Origin: CAYGSN01 sp964352675
GTDB taxonomy: Bacteria; Pseudomonadota; Alphaproteobacteria; Micavibrionales; Micavibrionaceae
NCBI GenBank assembly: GCA_964352675.1
Contig: CAYGSN010000004.1
Location: 1-64,000, forward strand
Direction: 5' to 3'
Length of the DNA: 64,000 nt
A model generated the notes under the pieces. That model was given only the letters and a program-made list of their open reading frames with translations. It was not told the origin of the DNA and did not search any database. Every line of letters begins with the position of its first letter. The stretch's first letter is position 1. The position numbers and the translations under genes are program-made. Of the stretch, positions 63,823 through 64,000 are shown in pieces.

Positions 63823-63999
63823 TTACTTTGTCAAAAATCCGACTGAGGCAATACCCAGCATAATTCCTATGATCTTGTACAAATCCAGGCTTTCCCTGAA
63901 AACACCGAAACCGACCAGAGTGGTCAGGATCAGGCTGCCGATCAACCATACAGCATTGGTCCTCACCAGCCCTCCATATTTAACCGCGTAGAAAAACCC
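63823..63999 (-). CDS. C-terminal end of a small drug/metabolite-type transporter (partial)
   Basis: A 58-residue fragment entering from the right edge. Two hydrophobic segments (about 15-33 and 42-58) with AVKYGGLVRTNAVW and FRESLDLYKIIGIMLGIA resemble the end of SMR/EamA-type membrane proteins. It stops 4 bases before pdxT and would be co-transcribed with it. The substrate cannot be told from this part. Confidence 0.55.
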   Translation of the reverse strand, partial: GFFYAVKYGGLVRTNAVWLIGSLILTTLVGFGVFRESLDLYKIIGIMLGIASVGFLTK

Positions 64000-64000
64000 G

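Noticed and set aside
1..64000. Mobile elements, CRISPR arrays, defence islands, secondary-metabolite clusters
   Set aside because: No transposase, integrase, phage gene, regularly spaced repeats or biosynthetic modules were seen.

Overview
The window reads as a contiguous piece of an alphaproteobacterial chromosome of middling GC. The case rests on a GcrA-type cell-cycle regulator, on gene neighbourhoods common in that class (rpmI-rplT-pheS-pheT, fabD-fabG-acpP-fabF-mltG, rpsF-rpsR-rplI-dnaB-alr, acpS-lepB-rnc-era), and on a bifunctional Rel/SpoT near rpoZ. Housekeeping genes dominate. I see no phage, insertion sequence, transposase or CRISPR array. The many small orphan genes and the unusual tails on ribosomal proteins suggest a lineage away from the well-studied alphaproteobacteria, but the genus cannot be named from the sequence. 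A 10-N gap and one frameshift show that this is a draft or metagenome-type assembly.

Layout. 0-14 kb: a truncated tRNA-Tyr, rlmB, a small exported protein, polA, three small unknown genes, rpmI-rplT, two unknown genes, a HAD hydrolase, then pheS-GNAT-pheT, with fadD converging. 13.8-23 kb: a double cold-shock-domain protein, an RND efflux pair, gcrA, and the DUF2062-acpS-lepB-rnc-era cluster. 23-36 kb: apt, the Rel/SpoT gene with a 3' frameshift, rpoZ, an NYN protein, a type-5 uracil-DNA glycosylase, a Cache-type chemoreceptor, a small secreted protein, a TorF-like porin, and a run of leuA, Trm112-like, Lon-substrate-domain, thioredoxin/TPR and prolyl-tRNA-editing-like genes. 36-46 kb: tRNA-Gly, PBP1A, an Mla-type lipid ABC transporter, an M15 dipeptidase, alr, dnaB, rplI, rpsR and rpsF. 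46-51.5 kb: the fatty-acid synthesis cluster with mltG, interrupted by two small reverse-strand genes. 52-57 kb: asparagine synthase, epimerase and glycosyltransferase, probably for a surface glycan. 57-64 kb: a TPR protein, a DsbD-N-like periplasmic protein, yqgE, dgkA, an M16 peptidase, thrC, a lipase-like protein of unknown role, pdxT and the end of a small membrane transporter.

How it works together. Translation and replication genes (L35, L20, PheST, L9, S18, S6, DnaB, PolA), envelope genes (Alr, PBP1A, MltG, the M15 peptidase, Mla, LepB, DgkA, the RND pump) and lipid synthesis (FabDGF, AcpP, AcpS, FadD) make up the core. The points most worth a second look are non-coding or small: a perfect hairpin hiding the ribosome site of the TPR gene, a 14-bp inverted repeat enclosing the asnB leader, a palindrome in front of fabD, a terminator touching the dnaB start codon, the rplI gap that closes in frame when its duplicated 7-mer is collapsed, and the lipase-like orphan at 61.9-63.2 kb.
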